Source of the DNA: Effrenium voratum | Lineage: Eukaryota > Sar > Dinophyceae > Suessiales > Symbiodiniaceae | Reading direction: 5' to 3' | Assembly: GCA_963377175.1 (NCBI GenBank) | Contig: CAUJNA010000846.1 | Location: 916,104 to 980,103, forward strand | Length of the DNA stretch: 64,000 nucleotides | In this document: positions 43,772 through 54,489 of the stretch, in pieces | Layout: each line of letters opens with the position of its first letter | Numbering within the stretch: the stretch's first letter is position 1 | Position numbers and translations under genes: made by a program | Notes under the pieces: model-generated | What the model was told of the DNA's origin: nothing | Seen by the model: the letters and a program-made list of their open reading frames with translations, nothing else | Database searches by the model: none

Positions 43772-46099
43772 TCAAAGAAGGGAAAACAAATGAGCACAGG
43801 CTCGTCTGCGGCAAAAGACTGCGTTGTCTGGGACTTCTTGAGTTGCGACGCATGCGTCGTGAAAATATGCGACTCGGGTGCCGCACAGCGATCTCAAAAA
43901 GCCATGTTCTGTATAAGCTGTGGACCAATCAGGAGTTGATGCGCAATCCACAACCTTTGCGGCATGCAGGACATGCGAGGCTTTACTGTACAAAAAAATC
44001 GCTGTTTCCGGTCTACTCTGGGACTGCACACCTTGGCATGGCTCTACCTCCACATCGCTGGAAGTGTCAGATGATGAGCTGAAAACTTCGGATGCATCAC
44101 TATCTTCTTGCGCTAGTGATCTGCAGGCCTTGGGCCCAGCTTGGTCTGGAGGCGGCAACCCTGTTGACTGCAAAGCAGCCTGCGGGGAGGGAACTGTGTC
44201 CTCCTCATGCGAGGGGGCATGCGAAGTGGCCCCAAGTGGAGACCCTGCGAGCAGATCTTGCCCCCAGCGCAAGCCCGTATCTGCACGGTCAAGCTCCCAA
44301 TCGGGAGAGCGATCCTCACCAAAAGGTCCAACCTTTGAGGCTGGCTGCGTCGGTAAGTCGGGCGGAAGAAACCAGCTGATGCTGGCGATGCGTCCGAGCT
44401 CTTCCTGAAACACATTGGCAGGAAGCGCCGCTGTGCGGAAAGGCAGATCTGGCACAGGTACTTGGCCACCACGACTTTGCGGGCGGAGTGGCCGCCAACC
44501 CGAAGCCAATTTGCTTAGGACCGTCTGCTGTACATGTATAGCAGCAAAGACATCGTCGCGGCTATACAATCGAACTGAGGGATTGGAAAACCCAACAGAC
44601 GGCCGGTGGTGGCCTTGGGCTGCTCTGGCATTTTCTGTAATTTCAATGATTTGCGATGCAGTCGACAGGACACATACTTTCAACGAATGCAAGGTGAAAC
44701 TTTTGCCGACACTGCTCGGGAATAAATCCGCAAAGCTGCTGTCACATTGACAGGTTGTCAGCGCTTGCCGCAGGTGCTGCAACCCTTCTGCGTATGACAT
44801 TGGGCGAGACCAAGCATGGTCCGCGGGTACCAGGAAGTCGGGGTCAAAGGATACCCCGAAGCGACTTCTGGCTTGCTGCACTGTGCTTTGCACGGCTGTC
44901 AAATAGGACACCAGCCATCCATGCACACTTGCTGGCTTCACAAGTCCGACTCCAACAGCAGCAAAAGGCTGCCCTGTGCGTGTTGTTTTTGTCTTGTAAC
45001 AAAGCCCACGCAGAATGAAGCCAGTGTCTACCACTAGGGATGAAACATGAATTCTTTGAACATCTCCCCACCGCAAACTTGCAAGGGTTGCGATCAGGAA
45101 GCCTCCCAGAACAAGCTTGTTAAACACCGGGGTATTGTCTTGCATGATGCACTTTTCCCAAAGCACAATAGCTGACCAAGGCAACGGTAATGCTTCGCGG
45201 CGTTCATATTGACCCCGTTGCGCCACACTTCGCACAGAAGCATGGCTAAGGTGCTGCAAAAGAATCTCGAAGCCATGTGTCTGACTCATCCACCTCATTG
45301 CTTTTAGAAAGGACTGCAGGCTGCTACGGATCTCCCTGCGGTCTTCTCGTGCTGCAAGCAAGGACTCAACCAGGAAATCTAGGACCTGCACAAGTGCTGG
45401 CGACGCTGCACTGACCTGACGCAGCGCGCACCAAGATTCCCACTTTTGCCAAGCGTCAAAGTATCTCTCTAGCGTTGAAGCAGCAAAGTTTCGAAGCGGC
45501 TCCATCATGAGCAAGCCTTTGAAAGCTGAGCTGGCAATGGACTGTAGCCAAGCTGAGTGTGGCAGCAAACGGGTGCTGGTGGCAGCCCACCGTGCCTCCA
45601 ACTTACTCCGGCGCCGTTCTTCAAGAGCCCGCTGTGTAACCCAGTCTTTGTCGCGCGCCAGGCTTGCTCTGCTGTTGGAGGAGCCTTGGGCGACTGCTGC
45701 GAAACTTGTCGCACCTTCCAAGATTGGTGATGCTGTAGGCCCCAAAAGCACGGGGTCAGATCCCCGACGAAGCTTCGCAGGGGGCAAAGTGGAAGGGGTT
45801 CTCAATGGGAACGCTGGCCTGGGTAACGCAGAAAAAGGTCTTGTAGAGAGTTGTTGCTTTGGCAACCACGTTGGAGCTCGGTGCGGTTCGGAACCTGTAG
45901 GCGTAACATGAGGTGGGCTGGCTCTGCGTCCCGCATCTAAGAATGTCGCTCGTTCTGGCCAGAAGGCGCAGCGGCACGTCAAGTCGTTAACTGTCAAAAC
46001 CGATGTGGCTGGTCTAGGTCTGATGCCAGAGGTGGCCTTTGCTGTTGGAATTGAAGCGTGGGATGGCTGCTTCACACCGCCAACATCAGAGCGATCCAT
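43772..46099 (-). CDS. Tyrosine recombinase (integrase) of the retrotransposon
   Basis: The 775-residue ORF is expected to integrate the circular cDNA of the element by strand exchange. Residues 1-170 are low-complexity and Pro/Ser/Arg-rich. Residues about 205-300 resemble an N-terminal helical core-binding domain. The catalytic domain follows at about 305-530: the first arginine lies in SLRWGDVQRI (R343), a lysine-rich hairpin at 369-374, the HxxR box reads HSLK (471-474) with Lys in place of Arg, a histidine pair follows at 497-498, and the nucleophile is probably Y512 in LYSRDDV. The tail is Ser/Asp-rich (about 665-685) and ends in a cysteine cluster (739-767) that could bind zinc. The ATG lies 3 nt inside the A1 repeat, so the repeat acts as the 5' leader. 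It is the first ORF of the element, which is atypical. The frame differs from Gag, with 355 nt between them. Confidence 0.88.
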   Translation of the reverse strand: MDRSDVGGVKQPSHASIPTAKATSGIRPRPATSVLTVNDLTCRCAFWPERATFLDAGRRASPPHVTPTGSEPHRAPTWLPKQQLSTRPFSALPRPAFPLRTPSTLPPAKLRRGSDPVLLGPTASPILEGATSFAAVAQGSSNSRASLARDKDWVTQRALEERRRSKLEARWAATSTRLLPHSAWLQSIASSAFKGLLMMEPLRNFAASTLERYFDAWQKWESWCALRQVSAASPALVQVLDFLVESLLAAREDRREIRSSLQSFLKAMRWMSQTHGFEILLQHLSHASVRSVAQRGQYERREALPLPWSAIVLWEKCIMQDNTPVFNKLVLGGFLIATLASLRWGDVQRIHVSSLVVDTGFILRGLCYKTKTTRTGQPFAAVGVGLVKPASVHGWLVSYLTAVQSTVQQARSRFGVSFDPDFLVPADHAWSRPMSYAEGLQHLRQALTTCQCDSSFADLFPSSVGKSFTLHSLKVCVLSTASQIIEITENARAAQGHHRPSVGFSNPSVRLYSRDDVFAAIHVQQTVLSKLASGWRPLRPQSRGGQVPVPDLPFRTAALPANVFQEELGRIASISWFLPPDLPTQPASKVGPFGEDRSPDWELDRADTGLRWGQDLLAGSPLGATSHAPSHEEDTVPSPQAALQSTGLPPPDQAGPKACRSLAQEDSDASEVFSSSSDTSSDVEVEPCQGVQSQSRPETAIFLYSKASHVLHAAKVVDCASTPDWSTAYTEHGFLRSLCGTRVAYFHDACVATQEVPDNAVFCRRRACAHLFSLL

Positions 46100-46102
46100 G
46101 GC

Positions 46103-46245
46103 AGCAAAAAATAGAAGAAGAAGAAGAATGAAACGAAGTCAATGTTGACTGCGACAACTGCTGGAACCCGAGCTGCACGGACACAAGTTGATCAACCTCC
46201 TGCAACCCCAACTCAAAACACAGGGGAACCCTGGCACCCCTAGAG
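46103..46245 (-). repeat. Split direct repeat A1 (5' end of the retrotransposon)
   Basis: This 143-nt sequence is identical by eye to 38,589-38,731. It forms the 5' end of the element on the coding strand and ends 3 nt before the recombinase ATG, so the promoter and leader are probably inside it. Confidence 0.9.
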
Positions 46246-47635
46246 GGTCTGTCTTTGCTTGAGGGTTGCCACTTTTTGTGGCCTTTTAGGGGTAGGGGTC
46301 CAATTCCCAAAAAAGAAACATCCCCTCCCCACCTCCCCACATGGCGCGTCTTCACGGCACCGCGGATTTGCTTGTGACTGCAAACCAAAGCCATCCCTGT
46401 GACCTGTGACCATATGGGTGTCTTTTTGTTGAGCACTCGGAGACTTGGAGCCCCCGAATCTTACGAGTTTCCGTTTGGCTTCCCGCAGAAACAGGTACCA
46501 ACTCCAAGAAAATCTAAGCCACCCAGACTCTACAATGGTTGTGCATTTCGCTAGTGGTTTCGGAGAGTGGAAACCATCTAAGAGACCGGAAAGAAAGCCG
46601 CCGGACCGCCTAAGCTGCCTAGGTGGTAGAGGGGAAACGTGACAGGGTCTGAAAAAAGGATGTGACAATGGTGGCGTTGGGGGGTTGGTCTTCTTCGTGG
46701 CTTAAGATTTTAATGCCAACAACATCAAGGTCAACATCCCCCGAAAGGGGGCACAGCACCTCGGCTTCCCTCGAAAAGGGGCCCGGTTTGGAGCCGGCCG
46801 AATCGGTTAGGGAGGGGCTTCAATTCCCAATCACCCCGAAAAAGCGGGTGACCTGAAAATATGTCTGATGGTCTATGGTATAGATGAATAAGAAGCGGGC
46901 TGGTGGGTGAGGAGGGGGGGAACACCTCACAATATCCTGCCCAAGTCAACACGGACCACCAGGGCATGTTTGCAATTCAGCCCCTGATTCAAAAAAAACC
47001 CAACCCCCCCCCCTTCCCCGTTCCCGAGCACTCACGCACAGACCAAACATGCTAAACCAACCTCATCATTTCCCAAGGAAGTGTGTTTGGGGGGGGGGGC
47101 GGGTGTCCCCTTCAGGGAGTGAAATAAACCTTGCAATGTAAAATCATGTCCGAGATCCTTCGGCACAATCCAAGGGGTCCAGCGGAGTATTCTGGTTGCA
47201 GGCCAGACAAATTAGAGGCTTTACTACTGGCCCGGATTCTTCAACCCATCCTATTCATGAGGGGGCTATCACCCATAAAAGTGATCCGGATTCAACCACT
47301 AAATGAAGACACCCCTTATGAATCAACCAGGGGTTCCCGTACTTCGGATCATTGAAACTGCAAGTGGGAGTTTTGGACCGTGGCATCACGAGGTTATCCG
47401 CAACCACTTCTGTCATCCTTTTCAAAAATCTCCAAAACTTATGGGTTGAACATCTTTGGGAAGCCCCTTCCTGTTGTATCACAACATCGCTTCCGTTTCA
47501 ACCCACCGGTTCTGGGATCGAGTTTCGTTTCGGGTGCTGGGATGCACCCTCCGGCCTGGCACAACAAGCTCTGCTCGCGGGCCGGGATGCCTGCCGGGGG
47601 CTTCGAAACCCCCAGAGTCGGGTAGGTGTTTTGAG
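46246..47635. other. Gene-poor region right of the retrotransposon
   Basis: Dispersed repeat fragments and G or C runs; no gene recognised. Confidence 0.5.
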
Positions 47636-47725
47636 GGATCCGTTTTTTGGATTGCCCATGGACTTCAACCCGTTTCCCTTTTGGGGAAATCAACTACCCC
47701 CTGGGTTTAAGTCCACTTTGGGGTT
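47636..47725. repeat. Dispersed repeat with GGATCCG..TTTTTGGATTG, copy 1
   Basis: Matches 48,155-48,240, including TTCAACCCGTTTCCCTTTT and GGGTTTAAGTC. A diverged copy lies near 34,960-35,020. Confidence 0.65.
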
Positions 47726-47942
47726 TCTCCAGGTGAGGAACATACTCAAAACCCGGTATTCAAATATGGTCCAAGCCCAGAACCATGTGAGTGTGGAAGC
47801 GTCAAAATTAGTCGCCACCTGGAAATGGACCGCAGGTAAAAAGTCTTTGGTTCCATTTACCAGGGCAAGCCATTTTGGGTACCTATGTTTGACCCACAGC
47901 CATGCAAAGAATTTAGAAGGCAGGTTCCGCAGCTATTTATGT

Positions 47943-48083
47943 AGTGCAAGTGCCCGTCTAGTGCTCGTCTAGTGCCCGTCTAGTGCTCGTCTAGTGCCCG
48001 TCTAGTGCTCGTCTAGTGCCCGTCTAGTGCTCGTCTTGTGCTCGCCTAGTGCCCGTCTAGTGCTCGTCTAGTGCTCGTCGTCT
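47943..48083. repeat. 11-bp tandem repeat GTGC(C/T)CGTCTA
   Basis: About 13 units alternating GTGCCCGTCTA and GTGCTCGTCTA, giving a 22-bp higher-order repeat. Confidence 0.9.
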
Positions 48084-48154
48084 AGTGGGATTATCCCTTA
48101 CTAACCTTCATTTACCCGGGCTTTGATTGCGGCTCAGGTCAGGTATGTGCGTTG

Positions 48155-48240
48155 GAGGGATCCGCTTTTTGGATTGCGCCAAGGACTTCAACCCGTTTCC
48201 CTTTTTGGGGAAATCAACTACTGCTGGGTTTAAGTCTTTG
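48155..48240. repeat. Dispersed repeat with GGATCCG..TTTTTGGATTG, copy 2
   Basis: A direct repeat of 47,636-47,725 in the same orientation. Confidence 0.65.
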
Positions 48241-48585
48241 GGGTTGTCATGGTTTTGAGGATACCCACCACCAACTCACATGGAAATGCATGGACCCCTG
48301 TAGAAAGACTACTTTCCTCTTGGCAAGGGGCTTTGTGCACTTCCATGTTAGTTGGCGGAAGGGTACCCTTTTAGACACATACCCAGCATGACAAGGGTCC
48401 CGCGCCCCTAACCTGTCCAGTGGATTCCTTAGCAAGGAACATCTGCAACCATTTTAAATCCGCCGACCCCGTTCTGGACCATGCTTTCGTTCGGCATGGG
48501 GGCGGTGTGTTCTGTGTTGCTTTTGTTGATATGTCTTCTATAAGTTTAGTGTGAATATGACTATGCCCTTGGGGCGGGAAACTGG

Positions 48586-48712
48586 ATCTCTGGATCTCTG
48601 GATGTCTGGATGTCTGGATCTCTGCATCTCTGAATCTCTCAATGTCTGGATGTCTGGATGTCTGGATGTCTGGATCTCTGAATCTCTGGATCTCTGGATG
48701 TCTGGACGTCTG
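48586..48712. repeat. 8-bp tandem repeat TGGATCTC/TGGATGTC
   Basis: About 15 octamers, directly followed by the 38-bp minisatellite. Confidence 0.9.
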
Positions 48713-48715
48713 GAT

Positions 48716-49022
48716 TGGCGGGATCCACTGGCGGGCTGCTCTGGTGGGATACTCGGCGGGATCCACTGGCGAGCCGCTCTGGCGGGATACTTGGCGGGAC
48801 TTACTCTGGCGGGATACTCGGCGGGATCCACTGGCGAGCAGCTCTGGCAGGATACTCGGCGGGATACTCGGCGGGATCCACTGGCGAGCAGCTCTGGCGG
48901 GATACTCGGCGGGATGCACTCGCGAGCCGCTCTGGCGGGATACTCGGCGGGATCCTCTGGCGAGCTGCTCTAGGAGATACTCGGCAGGATCCACTGGCGA
49001 GCTGCTCTGGCGGGATACTGGG
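48716..49022. repeat. 38-bp minisatellite
   Basis: About eight units built from GGCGGGATCCACTGGCGAGC plus CTCTGGCGGGATACTC, some shortened to the last 12 bp. Confidence 0.9.
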
Positions 49023-49087
49023 TGGGGGCGCGGTGTAGAAGCATCGCAAACGCGGATTCCTTCCTGTCGGGTGGGGAAAAATAACAT

Positions 49088-49400
49088 TAACAAACCACCC
49101 CCAACTCCCCCACCCCCCCCCCCCCACCCCCACCCCCCCCCACCCTTCAACCCCAAACCAACCCCCAAAACCCCGCCCGCCCCCACCCTTCAACCCCTAA
49201 CCAACCCCAAACCCACCTCCTCCCTCCCCCCCACCCTTCAACCCCAAACCCACCCCGAAACCCACCTCCTCCCTCCCCCCCACCCTTCAACCCCAAACCA
49301 ACCCCGAAGCCCACCTCCTCCAACCCACCCCCTCCCCCCACATTTCCTTCAACCCAAACCCACCTCCCTCCTCCCCAAAACCGGCCGCCCTCCCCCCCTT
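49088..49400. repeat. C-rich minisatellite
   Basis: Units of about 45 bp with CACCCTTCAACCCCAAACC. Stop-free frames over it are artefacts. Confidence 0.88.
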
Positions 49401-49405
49401 CAAAC

Positions 49406-49501
49406 CGCGCCTGCGGTCTTGGCGATGGCCAGCTGGGCCTCCCACACCGACGCGGCCAAGTCCACCTCCACGGTGCACAGGAACCCCCCGAGGCCCACCA
49501 C
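49406..49501 (-). CDS. Probable exon, 32 codons, possibly ubiquitin-like
   Basis: 96 nt, phase zero, between a GGCAG acceptor and a GTTTG donor. It reads VVGLGGFLCTVEVDLAASVW and then EAQLAIAKTAGA. The pattern V-D-x-x-x-S-V-W-x-x-x-x-A-I-A-x-x-x-G resembles the beta-hairpin plus helix at the start of ubiquitin-like domains; this is a weak resemblance. Confidence 0.35.
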
Positions 49502-49564
49502 CTGCCTGACGCGTCTCACGCGTCACCGACGTGGATGAAATGGATGCGGCGGAAAAGAGGTCAA

Positions 49565-49673
49565 ACTTCCATTTGGGGAAGACCCCTGGGAAAAATAAGA
49601 AAAACGTGTCCAGTAGTGATAAATTCCTTTTACAACCAACAAAGGAAAAGAAAACATATTAAGCAAATGGAAG
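49565..49673. mobile_element. GTCCAGTAGTGAT repeat, copy 5
   Basis: Best copy: ACTTCCATTTGG start and CAAATGGAAG end. Confidence 0.75.
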
Positions 49674-51120
49674 CAAAGCGTGAGGATGAGACGGAAAACG
49701 CCGGTGAAAAGCCCCAAAGAAGAAGACGAAGAGAACCAGAAGGCAACACAAAAACCTGTGAAAGACCAACGGAAACACAAAAACAAAGGCTGAAACGACC
49801 AAACAAAAGGACCGCACACAGCAACAAACCGGAAAAAAGAAGTACTTCTCGGCCATGCCACAACGAGCCCGCGCAGGGAACTCGAAGCGGTGGGCTTCGC
49901 TGTTTGACTCCGCCACGACGGCGGGTCGGCGGCGCAAAGCTCGGGGGCGACATGTGAGCAGCAAGGCTACGCTTGATAGCTCACCTAACGTGTGACGGAT
50001 CTTCCTGCGAGCCAGCGACAACCGAAGACTCGTGGCGCGGGCGATGCGGGATGCGGGTGTCCACTTTGGCATCCGGTCCAAAAAAAATATCGCGGGGCAG
50101 TGGGAAATGCAGAAAGTCGGGCAATTCTTGCAGCCCAAACATGCCAACAAAAGGATCATACATTCCTAAGTTCAGAAAGTTAAAGGGGCCTGTGCACCCC
50201 AAAACCGCTGAACCGTGGGTTTGAAACCTCCAATAAGCGCGAGGCATTTCCTTCTCTAAGTTATGGATGCGCCGCTGATGATGGTAGGGTCACGGAAAAT
50301 GGCAACCCAAGGCCCCGTACCCTGTAAGACAGAAGTCCTTTGCATAGTTTCTTCGTTTCAACCATGCCGTTTGGTGTTTGTTTATCATGGGTTTTCATAA
50401 ACAACCATTGGCTAAAGCACCCAAACGGTTTGGTGAAGTTAACGCCGGGCCTTGACCCTCTGAAACTGTATGTTTTGTTCAGAAACAGGGTTCTTCCCTA
50501 AGAGTGTGGGGATGGATCAAAATCGGTGATCGAAACGTTTGTGAGCGAACCTTCACGCCGATTTGTTCATCATGTGGGTGTGAAAATGGGGTTTGGACAC
50601 CAAAAAACGGCAGTCTTCCTGCCACCCAATTGCTTAGCCTCTGGAACCATGGCCCAACTCCAGAATACACCAAAAGTAACCTTTCAGGATTCTGCTTCCT
50701 ATGCAGCCAACCAACAAAATTGCAAAATACGCGCGCCGGAAAAAACAATTCCTCCATTTGCTTCTCTTCCATTTGCTTCAGTCCCCTGGAAAGAAAAAAA
50801 ATCAGCGGTATTTTTCGGCGGTGAACTCGATTCCCTTCGAAACCAGGGGGAAATCTGCTGAAGGGAAATCGAGTTCGCGAGTCTCAGTTGTTCAGTGGCC
50901 CTGGAACACAAGGGAACCCTTTTTTGGGCTTGGACCATTTTAGTGGGGCGGCCACCAAGAAAAAAGGGGGAAAAAAATTGGAGCCACTGGACAACTGAGT
51001 AGTTGTCCATTTGCTTAGCCTCTCTCCCACTAACATGGCACCTGACAAGGAGTCCCTCCAAGAGGAAACTGATCTTCCAGGTATCCTCCCACAGGTGTCA
51101 TGTTAGTGGGAGTAAGGGTA
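49674..51120. other. Mixed region, possible coding islands
   Basis: GC-rich sequence at 49,850-50,170 has open frames on both strands (plus: LRASDNRRLVARAMRDAGVH) but the strand and identity are undecided. Confidence 0.35.
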
Positions 51121-51183
51121 AGACCATTGAGCCTTTGAAACCAACAAAGAAACTCAACAAAGTGTCTTAAGCAAATGGAAGAA
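51121..51183. mobile_element. GTCCAGTAGTGAT repeat, copy 6, right end only
   Basis: Contains the CTTAAGCAAATGGAAG end after a CCAACAAAG segment. Confidence 0.5.
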
Positions 51184-51549
51184 CAACTGCGTCGCCCTGG
51201 GCTCCTGGTCGGCTCTGGGGCGCCCAAACTCCGAGAGAGGCGCTGGTAGCGGCATCACCAGCCCCTCCTCCCGACCTCAGCTTCGAGCTCGCTGCTGGCC
51301 ACAGCCATCTGCAAAGCTTTCAGCGCAACGCCGAGTCAAAGCGTACGCGCCTCTGACTCGAAAGACCATCCTGCGGTGGAAGGGGAATGATCGTATGTTG
51401 CAACTGGTTGCGGTCATTTTTTTTGTTCCACTACGTACCCCGTACACGCTGCGTTCAGGCTATGTTTTTGGAAACCTTGGTTTTCCAGGGTATATACCCA
51501 CCTTCTTTTCAAGAGGGTTGACATGCTGCCCGGGGAAAACGGGGCCCAG

Positions 51550-51624
51550 CAACTGCGTCGCCTTCCGCCACGTCTAGCCGGCGCAGGGGCGCCTCAGCTT
51601 CTGTTCCGTTTCTGCGGGGGCCAG
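51550..51624 (+). CDS. Possible exon, 25 codons
   Basis: A GC-rich plus-strand stretch of 75 nt between GCCCAG and a perfect CAG|GTGAGA donor, read as QLRRLPPRLAGAGAPQLLFR and then FCGGQ. The support is the splice sites only; no family is visible. GC-rich sequence to 52,000 may hold more exons. Confidence 0.25.
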
Positions 51625-52545
51625 GTGAGAACTTTCGCCCAAGGCCCGCGAGGCGCGCCAGGCGCGGAAGGCATTCCGAACAGCGGCGTCCCGGCCTCCA
51701 AGCCAAAGCAACCGGCAGTCAGGGCGCCCAAGTGGCCTTTCCGCCAGTCAGGGAGGAGGAGCTTCCGATTCGATTCCGCCCCGCCCGGCCGCGGCTTTTG
51801 AGCGGAGCCCAAGCCGCTCGCTCTCAGCCCGGGGCTGCGTTGCATCGCAGTTGCAACGGCGCCCGAGCCCCCTGGCTCACAGACCAAACCATCAGCGCAG
51901 CTCTCTCGGCTGCCTTCAACCTCCATGGCTTGTGGCCCGAGGCAACGGCTCGCTCACCCTGGGGTTCCAAGCGCTCGACCTGATGTGTAGAGTAATTCTT
52001 CCTTTAAAAGACCTGGCCCCCCGCTGGCCCAACAGAGGTCAAGCAACGACATGGGGCGTTTTCCTGTACCAAAGTAGATTCCCATCCACGTCATCACGTA
52101 CCCACTTGATCACTTCGAAGTGAGTTTCCACAATCCTGATATCACAGAAGGCCACAATCCTGTCACTGGCCCCTTTGGGCCTCGCCTTATTTAAGGTCTT
52201 CTTCGGCCTTAGTGCCCCTGCAAAAGCTTATTAAGCCCCTGCCCGTTCTTGGAGGTAGTTCAACTTGTCTGAGGCAGAAACAAACTATTACAATAATATG
52301 TTCTGTTTCTGCTTCAACTAAGCAGTCTACCAACGCCTAATTGCCCTAGAATAGAAAATCGTTCTAGAGAACCCCAAAGGTCAATCCAGTGACCCCGGTC
52401 GCCACAGTTTCTCTCAGCACTGCGCTTGCGTGGCCCTCGCTCCCCTTGCACCTGACGCACGATAGCCCGATCAAATCAGCCCGTAACAAACGAAGGGTTT
52501 CAATGGGTTTAACTGGGGTTTGCTTTGACTGGGGTAAGGTTTACA

Positions 52546-52690
52546 TACCGTGGATGGTTTCGAAATCCAGAAATTGAAATCACCGTTCAGAAACCCCACG
52601 GAATGATTTATGATTCCCTTGCAACTACCAACAGACAATGAGTTCCCATGGTTTCAGTGTGGTGCCAACGGATTTCGCCCATCAAAAGCA
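52546..52690. mobile_element. TACTGTGG MITE-like element, copy 14, diverged
   Basis: Both arms are recognisable with many changes. Confidence 0.6.
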
Positions 52691-52782
52691 GGATGCTTGA
52701 AACTCAAAACGCTGGAAGGGGGGTCCCCAACCAGCTCAGGGTTGAAAAACCAAGCCTTTCCCCCTGCCTTTCCACATCCTTT

Positions 52783-52885
52783 CTAGGTCCTCCAGTAGAG
52801 AGGTTAGAATAACAGTACCGGTACGGGGTTAGGATAAGGGTAGAAGAAAAAAAAAAAGGTAAAAGGGCACTACTGGGGGACCTAG
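52783..52885. mobile_element. CTAG-ended MITE-like hairpin, copy 11
   Basis: The ends are intact; the middle is rearranged, with a duplicated GGTTAG.ATAA segment and an A run. Confidence 0.75.
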
Positions 52886-53286
52886 ATTCCAGGGCAAAAG
52901 CCAAAGATTGTCCACTACAAATCACTAAGGGCTTTGTTCACACCATGCTTCCCGCGGAAACTTGGCCTAACCGCAGAACCGCCTTTTCTTTCCATGAACC
53001 TATCCGCAAGATCTGCGAGAAATTGGCCGTTGCTGGCCACCCAAACTCATTTCCCCCGCAGACAGCCCATATCAGCCCATTCTACATTATCTCCTGACTT
53101 TTTCTTTGGGCCTGCGTTTCTGAGGTTTGGTGTGAGCGCTCCAGTCGCTCTCATCCCAGCCTCGCGGTGAGGAGACCCCACCTTGCGAGCGGATCCTCCA
53201 GTAGACATCCAGAAGTTTACATCTTAATAATTTCTTCATTTGATATCATTTCCAAGATAATTTCTGGGATTTTACAGTTAATAATC

Positions 53287-53411
53287 CTAGGTCCTCCAGA
53301 TTTGAGAGGTTAGAATAAGGGTACCAACTTCTTTCTGTAGTCTATTTTAGTAGGGGAACCCTCCCCCAAAAAAAGAAACGGTAAAAGGTGGCACCTAGCT
53401 GGGGGACCTAG
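53287..53411. mobile_element. CTAG-ended MITE-like hairpin, copy 12
   Basis: Full copy, GAAACGG subtype with an ATTTGAGAGG left arm. Confidence 0.8.
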
Positions 53412-54332
53412 ACTAGGTCGCTCCAAGCCCCCCCCTGCCCAGCAAGGTTGATCACCTGTTTCTTGCTGGCTCGATAAGTAGGGAACCCTTCCGGGTGGGA
53501 ACGAACGTGCGGCAAGTAGGGAGTGACCCTTCCGGGTGTTGGGGGATTGAAAACGGAATCCCCTCACATGAAACCATAGGGACGGGTGAGAAGGGGGTCA
53601 TTGGTCATTCATGGAGCATTCCCTCCAAAAGGTCCAAACAAAAATAGGGGCCCCGCCCCAAGCTGGGTTTAACCTTTTGGTGAATCCCTATGGAAAAGCC
53701 GCATCCAACGTTTCCCAGGTGGGCCAACCTTTTGGAGTCCTGGGCGGGGTTTCCATCCGAGGTCCGGGGCCGACAGTTGCTGCTTTGGGCGCCGACTCGG
53801 TGGAGTTCGGGACTCCGGTGCGTTTTTTTTCGCGCAAGCGCTGCGAAATTTCTGCGTTCGGCCCTGCTAAAAGATTGAACTAACTTTTAGTGGTTTTTGC
53901 TACGGAAGACTTCCATTCGTGGGGCAAACCATGTTGAAAAGTCCCAACATCCCTTGGCAAAATGTTCGCCAAAGCTTTGGAGGGGGCCCCTCCCATTTAG
54001 CCCCTTCAAGTAAAAAAATCGACACCACCGGGCCAATGAAAAACCGCCAATCCACCGGGCCATCGAAACCGCAAATTTCATAGCCGACTCTCCTCGCAAA
54101 AAAAAAGAAGGCTCCCTTCGAGACTTGGATGCCTTGGATGCCTCAATGTTCAACCCAACTCAGTGAGGCATAATGGCAAGGGGCGAAAAATATAAAAATA
54201 ACCGTGGCTATACCCTATTTACCCCACCAACTAACATGGAACCTGACGTTCGAGCTCCTGGAACACCATCTTCCATTTAAAGGGAGTCAGGTTCCAAGTG
54301 AAAAGGGTGAAAAGGGTCCTGCCAGTTGAACA

Positions 54333-54467
54333 TACTGTGGATGGACAAATCCATTTCGCACCACCTAAGAAACCCTGGAATGGTCTGATTCTCCTGTAAA
54401 TATGACAAAGTATGGTTTCCCAGGGTTTCAATGTGGTGCGAAATGGATTTCGCAGCCATCCAGAGTA
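54333..54467. mobile_element. TACTGTGG MITE-like element, copy 15
   Basis: Nearly complete, next to the RCC1 fragment at 54.5 kb. Confidence 0.75.
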
Positions 54468-54489
54468 GAAACAAATTGCTTGAAGAAAT

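Larger units (their letters stand above)
38450..46245 (-). mobile_element. Complete DIRS/Ngaro/VIPER-class tyrosine-recombinase retrotransposon
   Basis: This 7.8 kb element is bounded by split direct repeats. In coding (minus) orientation the order is A1 (46,245-46,103), three ORFs, B1 (38,842-38,731), A2 (38,731-38,589), a 27-bp spacer and B2 (38,561-38,450). The two A copies (143 nt) and the two B copies (about 112 nt) appear identical by eye. This A1-ORFs-B1-A2-B2 layout is the known hallmark of Ngaro/PAT-type elements, which integrate as circles through a tyrosine recombinase and make no target duplication; I see none here. All three ORFs are long and open (775, 464 and about 1,035 codons), so the copy looks young. 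The gene order recombinase-Gag-Pol is unusual: DIRS and Ngaro place the recombinase last, and VIPER places it before RT but after Gag. The element lies between host hairpin repeats. Confidence 0.92.

Noticed and set aside
48642..49538. 298-codon plus-strand and 271-codon minus-strand ORFs
   Set aside because: They run through three adjacent tandem repeats and a C-rich tract, so the composition explains them.
52385..52465. Minus-strand GHASAVLRETVATG as another RCC1 blade
   Set aside because: The match is too weak, lacks the VAAG motif, and no splice sites bound it.
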